DNA of 64,000 nucleotides from assembly GCA_963169105.1 (NCBI GenBank), contig OY720638.1, positions 8,108,749 through 8,172,748 of the forward strand, given 5' to 3'. This DNA comes from Ceriagrion tenellum (Eukaryota; Arthropoda; Insecta; Odonata; Coenagrionidae). Below, piece by piece: positions 32,960 through 44,432 of the stretch; position 1 is the first letter of the stretch; the number at the start of each line of letters is the position of its first letter. Position numbers and translations under genes: made by a program. The notes beneath the pieces are model-generated. The model was given only the letters and a program-made list of their open reading frames with translations, made no database searches and was not told the DNA's origin.

Positions 32960-33179
32960 GTGCGTCTTCGATGAAGGAGAATTACATCAACGTGGTTGCC
33001 AAAAATGGAGTACTATCGCAAGAATTATACACAACCAAGAGCAAGAGTAGAATGGAATGGAAGTTAGAAATAAAAGGTCAGTATTTAATTTCTACAGTTT
33101 AAATCCTGATTAATGTTTATTGAATAAAAAAATCACTGAAATACACAGATAAAAACTTTTACAGTTGGCTCAAACTTAA

Positions 33180-33510
33180 TTAATTACTGTATGTAATAGT
33201 ATCAGTCTGTGATGTACGTTTCTTTTCAAGTATTTCTTTGTAGTATTGCCTCTGAGTTCGGACAGTCGATAACTGCTCTAAGAGCATAAGTTGTTGTAGT
33301 TCTGAATTTGGTAAGTTAATGGTCTCTTCAGTCTCATACTTATGTAAAATATTCTTTTTTCGAAGGTTTGAATATGATGTTGTCCTTTTTGGCAAAGGAT
33401 CAACTGGTGAAATTTGGCTGGTTCCTTGAGGACTTGAACTTTCACCGGTGCTTGCTTCAGAGCATGGACCATTCCTTCAATTTGGGTCTTTACCATAGCT
33501 TAGGGCTCCT
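33180..33510 (-). pseudogene. Harbinger Myb/SANT-like gene, second exon
   Basis: Exon 2 starts after the acceptor TTTCTTCAG (33511-33519 on the minus strand) with GALSYGKDPN and stop. It later reads PKRTTSYSNLRKKNILHKYETEETINLPNSELQQLMLLEQLSTVRTQRQYYKEILEKK to the end at 33180. The C-terminal glutamine/leucine-rich helix is usual for the DNA-binding accessory protein of Harbinger elements. Confidence 0.65.
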
Positions 33511-34858
33511 GAAGAAATTGAGTTAGTTTGATGTATCATTTTAATTGCATTTTCATGCCATTTTGTAGAATTGTCTGTATTATTAAACAGGAAGATAATA
33601 TAATTCCATAATACAACTCTTACAGCAATTTTTCTCCGAAAGAATCACGCATGGATTATGAATATATTGTCGGACGCAAAAGTATGTGCTCTCCAGTTTG
33701 AAGCTCAATTTGTTTAATGATATCATATAAATCTTTTTACACTTAAAATGACTTTTTTTATAAATACGAGAACGTAAAAAAAGCCCGTTTTTGGCGTATT
33801 TCTAAAAGGGGTCAAGTTTAAAATTAATTTACTTAGAACATCGCAATAGTATCGGCACCAAACATAAGCACATTTACTTAAGACTATTGTCTATGCATGT
33901 TATAAATTTTAGAATTATATCTTATTAGAAAAAGTTTATATTGCGAGTTTTCTCTAACAACATTTTCTTCGGAGCGGGACGTTATATAACAGCGTTCTTG
34001 GTTGCGTTGGTATCAGCACAGCATTAGTAATCTATTTAGCAAAGCCAATAATTAATATGGCAAATGAAATGGCTAATTTTATATTGATTGATATTTGTGT
34101 CATTTTGGATAAGTAGCGTTCGGCGGCGATCCGCCAGGTCTCCCGACGCACGGTCGCGGCAATATTTCCAGGGAGACCTGGCGGATCGCCGCCGAAAGCG
34201 TATTCAAACAATGTTTTCTTTCATAGGGTGTCTTATTGGAGCCATTTCTTAAATCAAAAAGGTGTAAAGTAGCAAGCACGAGCTTGGTTAACGAGTGAAT
34301 CCACTTTCTTCAGTTACAAAGTCATACATTTTAGATAGGTGGTCAAACCCGGCAGTTGCGCTGAGTTGAGTTGTTACCTAAGGAATTGCAGTATGGTATC
34401 TATTTGATTCTAATGCCGGAAAAAATAAGATTAGTCATTAGCGGAGACTGATTTTATCTGACACGAAAGAAGTGAATTTATTAATATCAGTGCTGGTAAA
34501 CATCGAGGCACAAGTCTAGAAAATTCCATTCGCCATGCTATCTTTAGTGAATATTAAGCGTGGTACCAAATTAAATTTAATCCAGGTATTTTCTTATTCA
34601 TGAATGAAGGTTATAACGAAATACTTATTTGAGGATAAAAGTGTGGAGATTATTAACTATAAAAATGAGTTACATTCGCTAGGCAATTATTGGATGCCTG
34701 CCAGCAAATTATATGTTCACGAGCGTCTTTTTGCAAATTCAATGGTCGTACCTTTTAAATTTTTATCAGGGGTAGCAAAAATATGGAATTTAAGGCGTCG
34801 TTATTTTAGAATAATGAGAGACCATCATTACATCATAAACATTTGAACGAAATTTTAA
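33511..34858 (-). other. Intron of the Myb/SANT-like gene
   Basis: The donor GTAAGT follows AAAATCTTTG at 34858, and the acceptor is at 33511. Joining the two sides gives the expected ...NPAVSKIFG-GALSYG. The intron is AT-rich apart from a GC-rich hairpin at 34119-34196. An open frame on the other strand (34604-34846) has no known match. Confidence 0.6.
34119..34196. repeat. GC-rich perfect inverted repeat (26-bp arms)
   Basis: Arms 34119-34144 and 34171-34196 are exact complements (TTCGGCGGCGATCCGCCAGG and on), separated by 26 bases. The surroundings are very AT-rich, so this is probably a separate small insertion within the Harbinger intron. It lacks the CTGA...GAAAC core of the foldback elements. 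Confidence 0.8.
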
Positions 34859-35192
34859 CTTACCAAAGATTTTGCTGACTGCTGGGTTGATGTTGCCCTC
34901 CATCGCCGTGTACAACATAGTCTCCCATTCTTGAAGTGTGATAGGCTTATTCCCGGTCCCGTTTAAGTCTGTTTTTTGCGAAGCCTCGTCTTCATGTTTT
35001 TGACTTTTTTTGAAGCTGAGCCACAGAAAGCATTTCACCAAAGTTGTTTTCATAATTGGTCGAAAAAATCTTCAGCGCTTCATCTTTCTTTATTTTAATT
35101 CGCGGAAGTTGAGATTTTTCGAGTAACTCCGGATATTTAACAATTTCTTGCGATATGAACGTCAATTTAGACGTGTTTCCCTCCAATGGCAA
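34859..35192 (-). pseudogene. Harbinger Myb/SANT-like gene, first exon
   Basis: The minus strand encodes LEGNTSKLTFISQEIVKYPELLEKSQLPRIKIKKDEALKIFSTNYENNFGEMLSVAQLQKK. After a frame shift near 35000 it reads KKTDLNGTGNKPITLQEWETMLYTAMEGNINPAVSKIFG. The spacing of tryptophan/leucine residues and the KTDxxxTGNKPIxLQEWE block are those of the Myb/SANT-like protein of PIF/Harbinger elements, which helps the transposase bind DNA and enter the nucleus. No ATG is seen at the start, so the 5' end is missing or shifted. Confidence 0.75.
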
Positions 35193-35379
35193 TCGCCTAT
35201 ATCACCTTCGTACTTCACTTCCATTTTTGAACGCTGGACTAGCGGGTGCTCACTACACTTATCACTTATCGACTGTTGCTTTGTACGGTTCCGAACGAGC
35301 CTGCACCGCCAAGCGGGACACATTAAATGTTTTCGCGAGGACCTTGGGCGGAATGTTGAGCAAAAGGTATTTAAACTGT

Positions 35380-35490
35380 AGCAAATGCTCCGAAGCATTA
35401 GGTAAAGCTTATTCATACCAAACTGAGCAAATGCTTATGCTCCAACCTTTTGCTCCGAGCAAATGCCTATTCTCCATGCTCAATTTTGCT
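35380..35490. repeat. Right subterminal repeats of the Harbinger element
   Basis: GTAGCAAATGCTCC, GAGCAAATGCTTATGCTCC and GAGCAAATGCC lie close together, mirroring the left cluster. Confidence 0.7.
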
Positions 35491-35769
35491 CAATTTTTTT
35501 TCATTCGGCCCAATGAACCGACGTTAATAACACGTTGTAGTTAGAGCATGGCTGTAAGTTCACTTCTGCTAGTTATGCTGTTTCATTTGTGCAACATGAT
35601 TTAAAAACTTAAATTTTCTTCCAAAATAATGATTATCTTGCTCAAAAATATATAAAAAGGATCGCATTAAAAGAGAAATAATGTGTGGGGAAAAAAAGAG
35701 AAAATATAGAGTCGTATATGAAAAAAGTTAACCATAACAACGTATGAGCAATTGTGAATTATTGAAGGG

Positions 35770-36313
35770 AGTCCGAGCGAAAAATCATTTCACTTAGAAA
35801 TCAATGAATCAGGTCTCATTTTAAAGAATAGAATCTCACCTATCCAATGACATCAAAAATTCTACCCCTAACCACATTACTTTCGGAGATATTTGCCAAA
35901 AAATACCAGCAATTTTTACATGGGAAACGGTACGTGTATGCACTCCAGAGGTTACTTACAAAATGAGGTATTTTTAACAATTAGATGCGTAAAAAACTAA
36001 CAGTGTCTAGTTTGTAAGTTTTCTCAACTATATTTGAAAATTAACCATATTGAAACCGCAGTAAATTCTTCAGGATCACAATAAACCTTCCGTTTTGAAG
36101 GAGTTTCAAACGCACCGCGCGAAAAAAATGAGTCAAGTTAAAGACTTATTTTGATATTTTCATTTAATTACTTACAACTTCTGTCATATAAAACCATATT
36201 ATTGCACAATTAATAATGCAATATTTAATTGATGTGTCCTACAGATGGTGAAATTAAAACGTATAATTCGAATATGGTCTCTATTACGACTAGGGAACTA
36301 TCTCGCTCGGACT
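35770..36313. mobile_element. MITE family M, copy 1
   Basis: The terminal inverted repeat is AGTCCGAGCGA at 35770-35780 and its complement at 36303-36313. The 544-bp body is AT-rich and non-coding and aligns over its whole length with copy 2 at 39782-40328. Shared blocks include GAGATATTTGCCAAAAAATACCA, shortened here to its family pattern, and ATGAGTCAAGTTAA. No clear target duplication was found. Confidence 0.8.
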
Positions 36314-39293
36314 ATCTAAATTGATTTGGAGTGCGAAAAAAGACGGAAATCATGGAGAGATGGCTATTTCTAGCGAATAATGCCTTCCTGGTGACATTTT
36401 TTTACCTTAGCGAGAAATGCCTTTTTATATCCGTGATTGGATTCCGGAGTTAGACTATGTAGGGCAGTAGTTGAATATTAAGAGGATTCTCGACTGCTCT
36501 TTCTTTTCGATCGCCTTACAGTGACGTAACCATCGGGTAATCAGAACTCCAGCCAAAGTTTCTGCCGCAGACCTGCGCGGCAAAAAGGAGGGGTTTAAGT
36601 GGGGTGGGGGAATCCCCTATCTCGAAGATATTCGTAAGACGAGCTGAACTAAGATTACAGGTACTGGTGAGTCATTCTACATCTATGATCCTCTTTAATT
36701 TCCTCCAAATTCACGTCTAAAATCGGGCGTTTCTTTCTGGTAGACTTTCTTTCGCTACGGCTTCTTTATATTTTTTTCATTTCCCCCGTATTTTTTCATC
36801 GGATCGACTTTCTGTTCGTTCGCATTACACCATGTATTACATCATCAATTACAAGGACGCGACCTTCGGTGCTCTTCGATTTCGTGGTCTGTAACTGCCG
36901 TTCGAATCCAGGAGGGGTCGGCGCTGAGCGGTCGCGTCGCGTCATCCCCGAGAGCATCCGAGTTCACCGACCGGACTAGTCGAAAGAAAGCTTCAAACCA
37001 CCCGGGACCCGCCCTCGGGCCACGGTCCATAACTCGCTTGAACCACTCCATAGCGATTGGAGCGAGCTTCCCTGCTGTCCGTCCACAAGTCGCTCCAGAG
37101 CGCTGCGGTGTGTGCGGTGACCTCACCAAAGACGTCATCACATTCTTTCCCCCCACACTCCAACTGCTCAAGGATGAAACAACTACTACAAGGATGAAAT
37201 CTTGCTTCTACTACTTTTCATAACCAAGAAAAAGTTGTTTCATAAACTCGTTAATAACTTTTTTATGGCACATCAGAAAGAACTGAATGTTTAAAGATAC
37301 ATTTAAATGTTTTTCCTACACAATACTACAGGCTCATTACGATTAAATATCAAGTTTCTTCACTATTAAATGCCAAAGAGAGCGCTCCGTTCGAAAACGG
37401 CAAAAAACGGCACTTTTTTGTTCTCACCGGAATAAAAAATCAAGAGTGTAATAAAAAATAATCGGCAACCATTGATAAACGCAAAATAAAACGAGCTAAA
37501 ATTCGGTGTAACTCGCACTCACGTGGGTACCATGGTTCATTTTTAATCAGTGTCCAAACTCGAGTCTACATAATTTTTGCACCGACAGTAGGGTCGGCCG
37601 GAGCAAGCCATGATTTTTGCAGAATTTCTGAGTGCTGAGAAAGTTCTGAACATTGTTAGTGGATGTATGCAACGGTTGGGTCCACTCAACGTCATAAGTT
37701 CTTTGACTTTCTAAAATAGTGACCAGCCTACCAGAGTGTTTGATAATTCTGGATCCTGCGTTTCTTGAGATGATTTTCACGTTAATATGAGATTGACGAG
37801 CTCAACGTCCACAAAAGTAAGAACGATAGAAAATACGCCTCGTGTTCTTTATTCATACATGTCCATTATAATTTCTTTGTTAATATTCCTTTATTCATGA
37901 TAATTGTAGTGCTCATAATTTTTTAAATATAAGTCAGCGTATAATTTTTTCTTTTTCTTTACTCGACCGCTGGAGTAAAAAATTTCTCGTGTTCTTAAAT
38001 TTCACAAGTAAAAGATGTTTGCTCATTATGAAACGAATAAGAGGTCGTATGCGAATGGCTTTAAGTTATTTCTTTGGTTTCTTTGTTTGATGTGCTGACT
38101 AAGCAGTTCAAACGGAAAGTTTGCCTTTCAGTCTATTTCAGAGATATCACAGTGTAAACATTGGCTTTCATGTATATGTAATGATCAGGCTGAGTGAAAG
38201 TCAAATTATTCAAATCAAATGATATTCCTTGAATCTAATGACACGAATAGAATTTCCTCAATTGTCATGGGGAAAAATTTCATGTCAATCCTCAATCATT
38301 TGATACAGTTATCGTTATAATCTTAACGCTGCAAATCACTTTCACAAAATTATCGCATTTCAAGTCAACTTCAAGGAGTTTAAATAAGAGCCATGGTTTT
38401 GACGTAATGTACATTAAGCTTTAAGCCATATGAGCACAAGTCGGAAATATATAACCAAATTAATGACTTCTGTTTCATATGCTTGAGGGCCAATGGCCAG
38501 ATTGAATACACTGCCTCCGCGACATTCTTTCCTCATTATCATGCATATTTTGACTATTGTCTCCGTCGATACCCTCAATATTGCAGGCAATGCTAAAGAA
38601 TTATTGACAGAATAATTACCAATCTTGGGAAACGAGAACTTATCACTAAGGAGATGCATTCCGAGGAAAACAGTAGACGATACCTTCTTTCCGAAAAACA
38701 ATATCAAATGACACCTTGTCACAAACGCTCCGAAGCCGATCCACGGGCAGAAACTTGGAGATTTCGTCGCGACAGTGGACCGCTTTTCGGAAGCGTTTGG
38801 AGCGGTCGCAACGCTCCGTGGCGACTTATTTACCTCAGCCTCGATCATACTTTCTCTAGCCCTCCCTCCGGTGGCCGGCTCCTGCATTTGGCCCGCGCGG
38901 CTTATCCTGATACAGATGTAGCGAAACTGGAGCCAGTTTCTCGGAAGGCCTTGGCGGGGAATGTTCCATTGCCGGCGAGCCAACTCTGCATTGGGGTAGT
39001 GTCCGCGTTTGACTCCCACGGTGCCTCAGCACTTCAAACTTCGTTTCCCACTCGAAAGAGATCAATCGGTTATTCATATCGACTAAAATCATCTCCAAAT
39101 CTAATTGTTCATGCGGGCTTCTCGGATTGGACGCAAGCACTTTAAGCGCATTTGGATGCCGCTCCGTTTAAACCGAAAACATCGTCGAACAACGCACTGC
39201 TCATAATTTCCCACCCCCTCATGTTAATGTGATGGGAACAATTTTGTTTTGATTTGTGCGAAACTTGAAATTCTTGTTCTTATTAGTAATGTA
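36314..39293. other. Intergenic stretch with two CpG-rich patches
   Basis: Between the two copies of MITE family M lie CpG-rich patches at about 36850-37150 and 38700-39020. Open frames over them (36845-37171 minus, 38414-39019 minus, 38654-39145 plus) overlap on both strands and show no domain. I do not call them genes. The rest is AT-rich without recognisable content. Confidence 0.4.
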
Positions 39294-39440
39294 TGGAGAT
39301 GAAAGTGAAAAAAACTGCGTCACACCGATTTTGTGTTTTGGGATTTCAATCACATGCTGACTCGCAGCCTAATGGAACATGACATAGACTTCGTAATACC
39401 TCGAACATATGTACTTACAGATTTACTTCTTTATGCAAAT
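39294..39440 (+). repeat. Dispersed repeat R, copy 1
   Basis: Blocks such as AAAGTGAAAAAA, ACCGATTT, a GCAGCC/GTAGCC-ATGG-AC word, TGACATA(G/T)ACTTC and TTACAGATTT occur in the same order at 63540-63685, with similar spacing. Both copies are old and non-coding. Confidence 0.5.
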
Positions 39441-39781
39441 GTTTACCTATTATTAGTTTACTTATTATTGTTAAAATCGTTTCCAACACATTTCAAGGTG
39501 TCAATCTAAGGAAAATATGAAAAGTACAGCGTAGTTCCTGCCAGTTGCATCAGAATTTTGAGTACCGTGCAGAAAACTCGTGTCCCGACACAATTTGACT
39601 AGGAAAAAATTTAAAAATACAATTCTATTATCGTTTCCAGCAAAGTCTGTGCGGTATAATCCAACGCATACTCATAAGCACTAGAGTGAAATACTGTCCA
39701 ATAATTTTCTTCGACGTATTTGAGCGATCATTAAATCATGCACTCAATGACCCACGATTACCGCTCCAGCCACATTAAGGT

Positions 39782-40328
39782 AGTCAGAGCGAAATATCAT
39801 TTTACCTTGAAATCAATGAAATTGATCTCATTTTAAAGAAAAATATATCACCCTTCCATTGACATAAAAAATTCAACCCCTTACTTCATTACTTTCTGAG
39901 ATATTTGCCAAAAAATACCATCCCTTTTACATGGGAAATGGTTAGTGCATGTACTCCAGAGAGACATTATTTACAAAATGAGGTATTACTAATACTTAAA
40001 TGTCGTAAAAAACTAACACCATGTATTTTGTATGCTTTCTTAACAATTTTTTAAAATAAATCATATTGTCACCGCACTAAACTCTTCGGGATCACAATAA
40101 TCCTTCTGTTTTGATGGAGTTTCAAACGTACCGCGTGAGAAAAATGAGTCAAGTTAATGACTCATTTAGATATTTTCATTTGATACTTAAAATTTTTGTC
40201 ATGTAACACTATTTTATTGCACCATTATTAATGCAATATATAATTCATGTGTCTCACAGTTGGTGAAATTAAAATGTATATAACGATTGTGGTCTCTATT
40301 ATGATTAGGGAACTATCTCGCTCGCAAT
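39782..40328. mobile_element. MITE family M, copy 2
   Basis: The ends AGTCAGAGCGA (39782-39792) and TCGCTCGCAAT (40318-40328) are variants of the copy 1 ends. The body matches copy 1 throughout, with scattered substitutions and small indels, in the same orientation about 4 kb apart. Confidence 0.8.
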
Positions 40329-40734
40329 ATCATAAGTTCGATTATTTTGGCAGCTTTGCCTGCCATAATCACTGCCCTCCGCTCATTTGCCTACCCCTTC
40401 CACGCGCGCCTCCCCCTCTCTGACGCCATGCCTCACGTAAGCGACCGCCACCAAGGTTCACCGCCACTACTGCAAGAGCCTCGCCTTACCCCCGCGTCAC
40501 CCGCGCACCAGAGACAATCGACGAGTCAGGGTCATCTCTGCTTCAAGTCCCGCCGATATGAGGTATGGAGTCTCGGTGCCGAATTTTGGTTGGATTTCTC
40601 CACATTTGAATCACTTTTCGTAATTTCATCTTCGGTGATTATAAGTGAGATTATTTACTAATCACTATTCGATTAGAGTCCACTTCTCGAAGTATCGGTC
40701 CTTGCTTAAATTATATGCATCTCCACTCGAGGTT

Positions 40735-41276
40735 CCTCTAAGTTCCTCTACTTCGCTCTGGTTAGGCCACATCTCGAATACACCGCGAGCATTTGAGACC
40801 CTGGTCAAGATTTAACCAAAAAAATTAATAAAATACAAAGGAAAGAGCCCGCTTCGTTAAAAACTGCTACGAGCGTACATATGGTGCATCACAACTTTTA
40901 GAGGGATTAAGGTGGGAGCCCCTAGAGACTCGGGGGCTACAGGGTAGGATTAGGTTGCTTGAGAAATTCAGAACTGATATTTTTCAGAGTGACATAGAGA
41001 ATATTATCAGGACTCCTCACTACATCTCTAGGTCTGACAGATGCGATAAAATTAGAGAGATACTCTGCCGAACAGATAGATACAAAAAGTCGTTCTTTCC
41101 GCGCACAATAAGCGACCACAATAAAAATTGAGCTTCACTAAATACACTCCCATAATACATGTCACCGTTCCAACTCCAAAAACTTACACCTTTACCCGAC
41201 TAGTGACCTAACACCCCCTGCCACACGCCCATGCGGTGGCTCGCAGGGTATTATGTAGATGTAGATGTAAGTTTTC
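40735..41276 (+). mobile_element. 5'-truncated L2/CR1-like LINE end (LINE F)
   Basis: The plus strand, with several frameshifts, encodes the C-terminal part: FALVRPHLEYTASI, NKIQRK, LRWEPLETR, IRLLEKFRTDIFQSDIENIIRTPHYISRSDRCDKIREILCRTDRYKKSFFPRTISDHN, then stop near 41130. The 3' end reads CCCCTGCCACACGCCCATGC...GGGTATTATGTAGATGTAGATGTA. The same protein end and hexamer tail occur in reverse at 49487-50128 and as a tail only at 53205-53272. Confidence 0.8.
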
Positions 41277-43056
41277 GCAAAATAATAGAGTCGATAGTTA
41301 GGACTACGAAAGGTTAAATGACCTCCACTTAAGCGTCGCTGTTGGCTCAAGTTAATGTCCCTGACACTCAACACTCCGGCATCGTTGCACAAGTGACCCT
41401 CAGCTTCGTGGACTTCTCCTCTGATGAGCCTCGACACTGACCACCTGTTTCTGCTCGATATGGCTTTTTGACGCCATGGCGATGAAATTGGCGCGGCTTT
41501 GACTTCCTCCCTCCATTTACCGGCCTCCCTTCCCCTCGCGCCCCCGGACGTCACCGAGAAATCTCGTCCGAGGAGAAGATCATCGTCTCGAGGAAACAGG
41601 TGCGAGACAAGCCCACTGGTCGCCACCGGATTCAACCGGATGTGCATGATCTCATTGGCCACCAAGTCGGCATCTAATCGGTGGATCGAACCGCTCGATC
41701 TGAGGGCCGATCTCCCTGCCGACGACTTCGTTGACGCGCATTCGGAAGGAGAATACTTTTCGGAGAAGTTGGCTAAGTGCCGCCGAGATTCTGACCGTGG
41801 GAGAGGGAAAGCGACAAGCCAGGGCCCGATCCCTTCTTTGGAAAGCTTTGCCGACGAGACGCCTTGGGGTCACCGAGATGACATGGTCTGGGAGTGACGA
41901 GACTTCGAACATTACAAAATAAATCCGTCTCTGATGATCCCTCCTCTGAAAACCGTTTGGAAATACTGCTCTTAAATTGCAAGGTGAGATGGGTGAGTCA
42001 TCCATTCAGGGAAAAGAGATGCTCCTCACCGGGCTTCAACGTCGGGAAAGTAATTGCCAAGATGTTGCGAGAGATGGATTGCGCCTCCCCGTACACAGCG
42101 GTTTTCTTCCGCTTTCGTTTACCGCTTGCTCTAAACAGTCTTATTCACCAATACCGCGGAAACCTACCAATCAATATGATAAAAGATGGATAGGCAGACA
42201 TTGGTATTGCGCAACCTGAGTCTACTAATAGGGTACCATAACTAGAATTGTCTCTTTTTTTCTGGCGATTACTGAAACTTATGTGGTTTTATAGCGTACT
42301 AAACACGCCAGTTTATGAGATGGCATCTCTGTCCCACGTTGAGAAATTCATGTAAGTGAATAATTGCATGTGTTATGTCACATTGAAAAATGTAGAAATA
42401 TTAGTCACATGGATGCTAAAAATATTAACGAGAGAACTTTTATGAGGAAGTATGTTATAATGCGAGGATATAAGTTTTCGCACACATCGTGAAATTTAAC
42501 AAAAGATTCATGTCAGAACTTTTCAGCAACTCTCAACAAGTTATTAAGATCATACCTTTCCAGGTACTACAAAAAAGATAACATAAGTCTGGTCCGCACT
42601 GGAGTAAGAGTTTATAAATGAGAATGCCTTTCAAGTTACAACTTCGTTTTGCTTGAATTTGGAGCGCGAGAGCTCCTATAGCAATGCAATAGAACCATTA
42701 AAATTGGCGAGTACCTAAAATCTTGGAACTGGTCATTTTGGCGAGTCCTAATTATTTTTCAATTTTGAAGCAATTTTTCCGATTTACCGTAAAATAGCTA
42801 CAATATTTACACCTCTCTGTCGTTTTTGACGATGAGTCCGCCTTTGAAACTAAATGCATATTCTTGCCTCTTTTAGAAGAAACATTCGACGCAACTGGGT
42901 ATTTTTCTATATTTCTTACTATCTTCATTACTGTCAAAAGTTTATAACCCCTTGAGTATGCATTAGAAGCCAATCAATTTACAAATGACGTCAATGACAT
43001 CGAAAAGCGAAGTTTTCACTTGGTCATATCATAATGACGTCAAGTATATTTCCTCA
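41277..43056. other. CpG-rich patch and unremarkable flank
   Basis: About 41400-42130 is GC- and CpG-rich with overlapping open frames on both strands (for example 41192-41665 minus, 41499-41897 plus) and no recognisable domain. 42150-43056 is AT-rich with nothing I can name. Confidence 0.4.
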
Positions 43057-44432
43057 TCCTACTAATATTATAAATGTGAAAGTTTTTATGTTTGTATGTT
43101 TGAATGTTTGTTACTGAATCACGCAAAAACTACAGAACCGATTGAGCTGAAATTTGGCATATAGATAGTAATATACCTGTGGGTAATATAGGCTCTATTA
43201 ACAAGCCCTCAGGGTCCCCTAAGGTCCCCCAAAGGGTCTCGTGGTCCATGCTAATCATTGGGTTGGGTGCAGTGGTTTTATGTTTTGCTATTTAGAAGTA
43301 CTTTCACTCAAGATAGAGGGCTTTAACTTTTTTATCGAATGACTGAATTAATGAAAATTCTAATTCTTTCAATCGAAAATCTATTACGTTTCGTATTCGA
43401 GTGAAAGTCATGTTTTTAGTTGAAAAATCTCACATTTTCTCTGAAATCAACAATATCATATTTCCTTGGCAACCAAGGATTTGATTTTCAAAAGATATTC
43501 ACGCTTCTATAAATAGCATTTTTTCCTGCAGGCCCATGATATCATGTTGAGAGAATATCTGTGTAAGAAGGGCCTAGAGTCCCATGGGCCCCAATGGGCC
43601 AAGAGTCCTAAGGGCCCCATGATGGATTGCTTAGGTGGGTAATCGATAAATTCAATGCATATTTACAATAAGTATACATTCAACACTCCTGAGGGAAAGC
43701 CGTAAATATAATGTTTGAGTTAATTTTCTAATAAAATAAAATAAAAAATCCAACACAAAAATACCAAAAAAGGATACCTATATCAAGAAAAATGGGAAAC
43801 CAAGTCGGTCACCTTCCCGTGGTGTTTCTCGGGTAACACTAAGAACCGCTCAAATCTCATCATAACCCAACCACGGAAGGGCACCCAGCTAGAAATCTGG
43901 TTCAAATATTGCGCCGTCTGTTTCGAAACTTCAATCTGTTTTAATATGGCGGAAACTATAATAACGTCACTACATTCATCTTACCCGAAAGAATAAAGGG
44001 GTATTCTGCTCAATGAACGCCATCCATGCATGAAAATCGACTATTGCCCTAAGAATCAACATATATTTTTCATTTAAAAACCAAAACCAATGATAATGGC
44101 TACCCTTTACGCCTAAGACGCAGTCCAGGTAACGGAGGATTTATTGGTCAAATATACATGGCTGCTGCTGCAAATGATCCGTTTGACATTTTCAACCGCT
44201 GGATTGTACCCCTACTCTCCAATCCTGTTTGAAGATACTCAACGCCCATATCAAAAATGAATATCGCAACTGAAATAAGTCCTTGAATGCAAATATATGT
44301 ATGCACACAAGGGAAGCGATTAAGTTCATTCACTCAGAAGACCGCTCAGTATTCTTCAGGTTTGTGGCTTTCGTATATAATAAATTCAGTGTTTTTTATA
44401 CCCGTGGAGTTTCAACGGGTACCTTTCGCTAG
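43057..44432 (+). mobile_element. Non-autonomous Helitron (canonical ends)
   Basis: It starts TCCTACTAATATTATAAATG after an A (43056) and ends CTAG (44429-44432) before a T (44433), exactly the canonical Helitron pattern of TC...CTRR inserted between A and T. A hairpin (44400-44420) lies 8 bases before CTAG. The 5' region, with ACGCAAAAACTACAGAACCGATT and TTTGGCATATAGATAG, is a type widely spread in insect genomes. There is no coding capacity, and length is about 1.4 kb. It belongs to a different group from the Helentron at 2607-10053. Confidence 0.85.
44400..44420 (+). terminator. 3' hairpin of the non-autonomous Helitron
   Basis: ACCCGT and ACGGGT form a 6-bp stem with a 9-base loop, 8 bases before the terminal CTAG. 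This is the usual Helitron termination hairpin. Confidence 0.8.

Larger units (their letters stand above)
31800..35500. mobile_element. PIF/Harbinger DNA transposon with both genes
   Basis: A transposase (32054-32959, plus) and a Myb/SANT-like gene (35192-33180, minus) lie between two clusters of the same subterminal repeat, GAGCATTTGCTC and its variants, at 31808-31994 and 35380-35490. GGAGCATAAGCATTTGCTCA is present on the left (31842-31861) and in opposite orientation on the right (35424-35443). The exact terminal inverted repeats and the 3-bp duplication could not be fixed. Both genes carry breaks. Confidence 0.8.

Noticed and set aside
36880..36915. tRNA-like B box (CCGTTCGAATCCAGG)
   Set aside because: No A box at the right distance and no cloverleaf. 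One short match is expected by chance.
38414..39145. 201-codon minus-strand and 163-codon plus-strand open frames
   Set aside because: They overlap each other in a CpG-rich patch and neither resembles a known protein.
41192..41665. 157-codon minus-strand open frame
   Set aside because: Its end is translated from the hexamer tail of LINE F, so it is not a gene.
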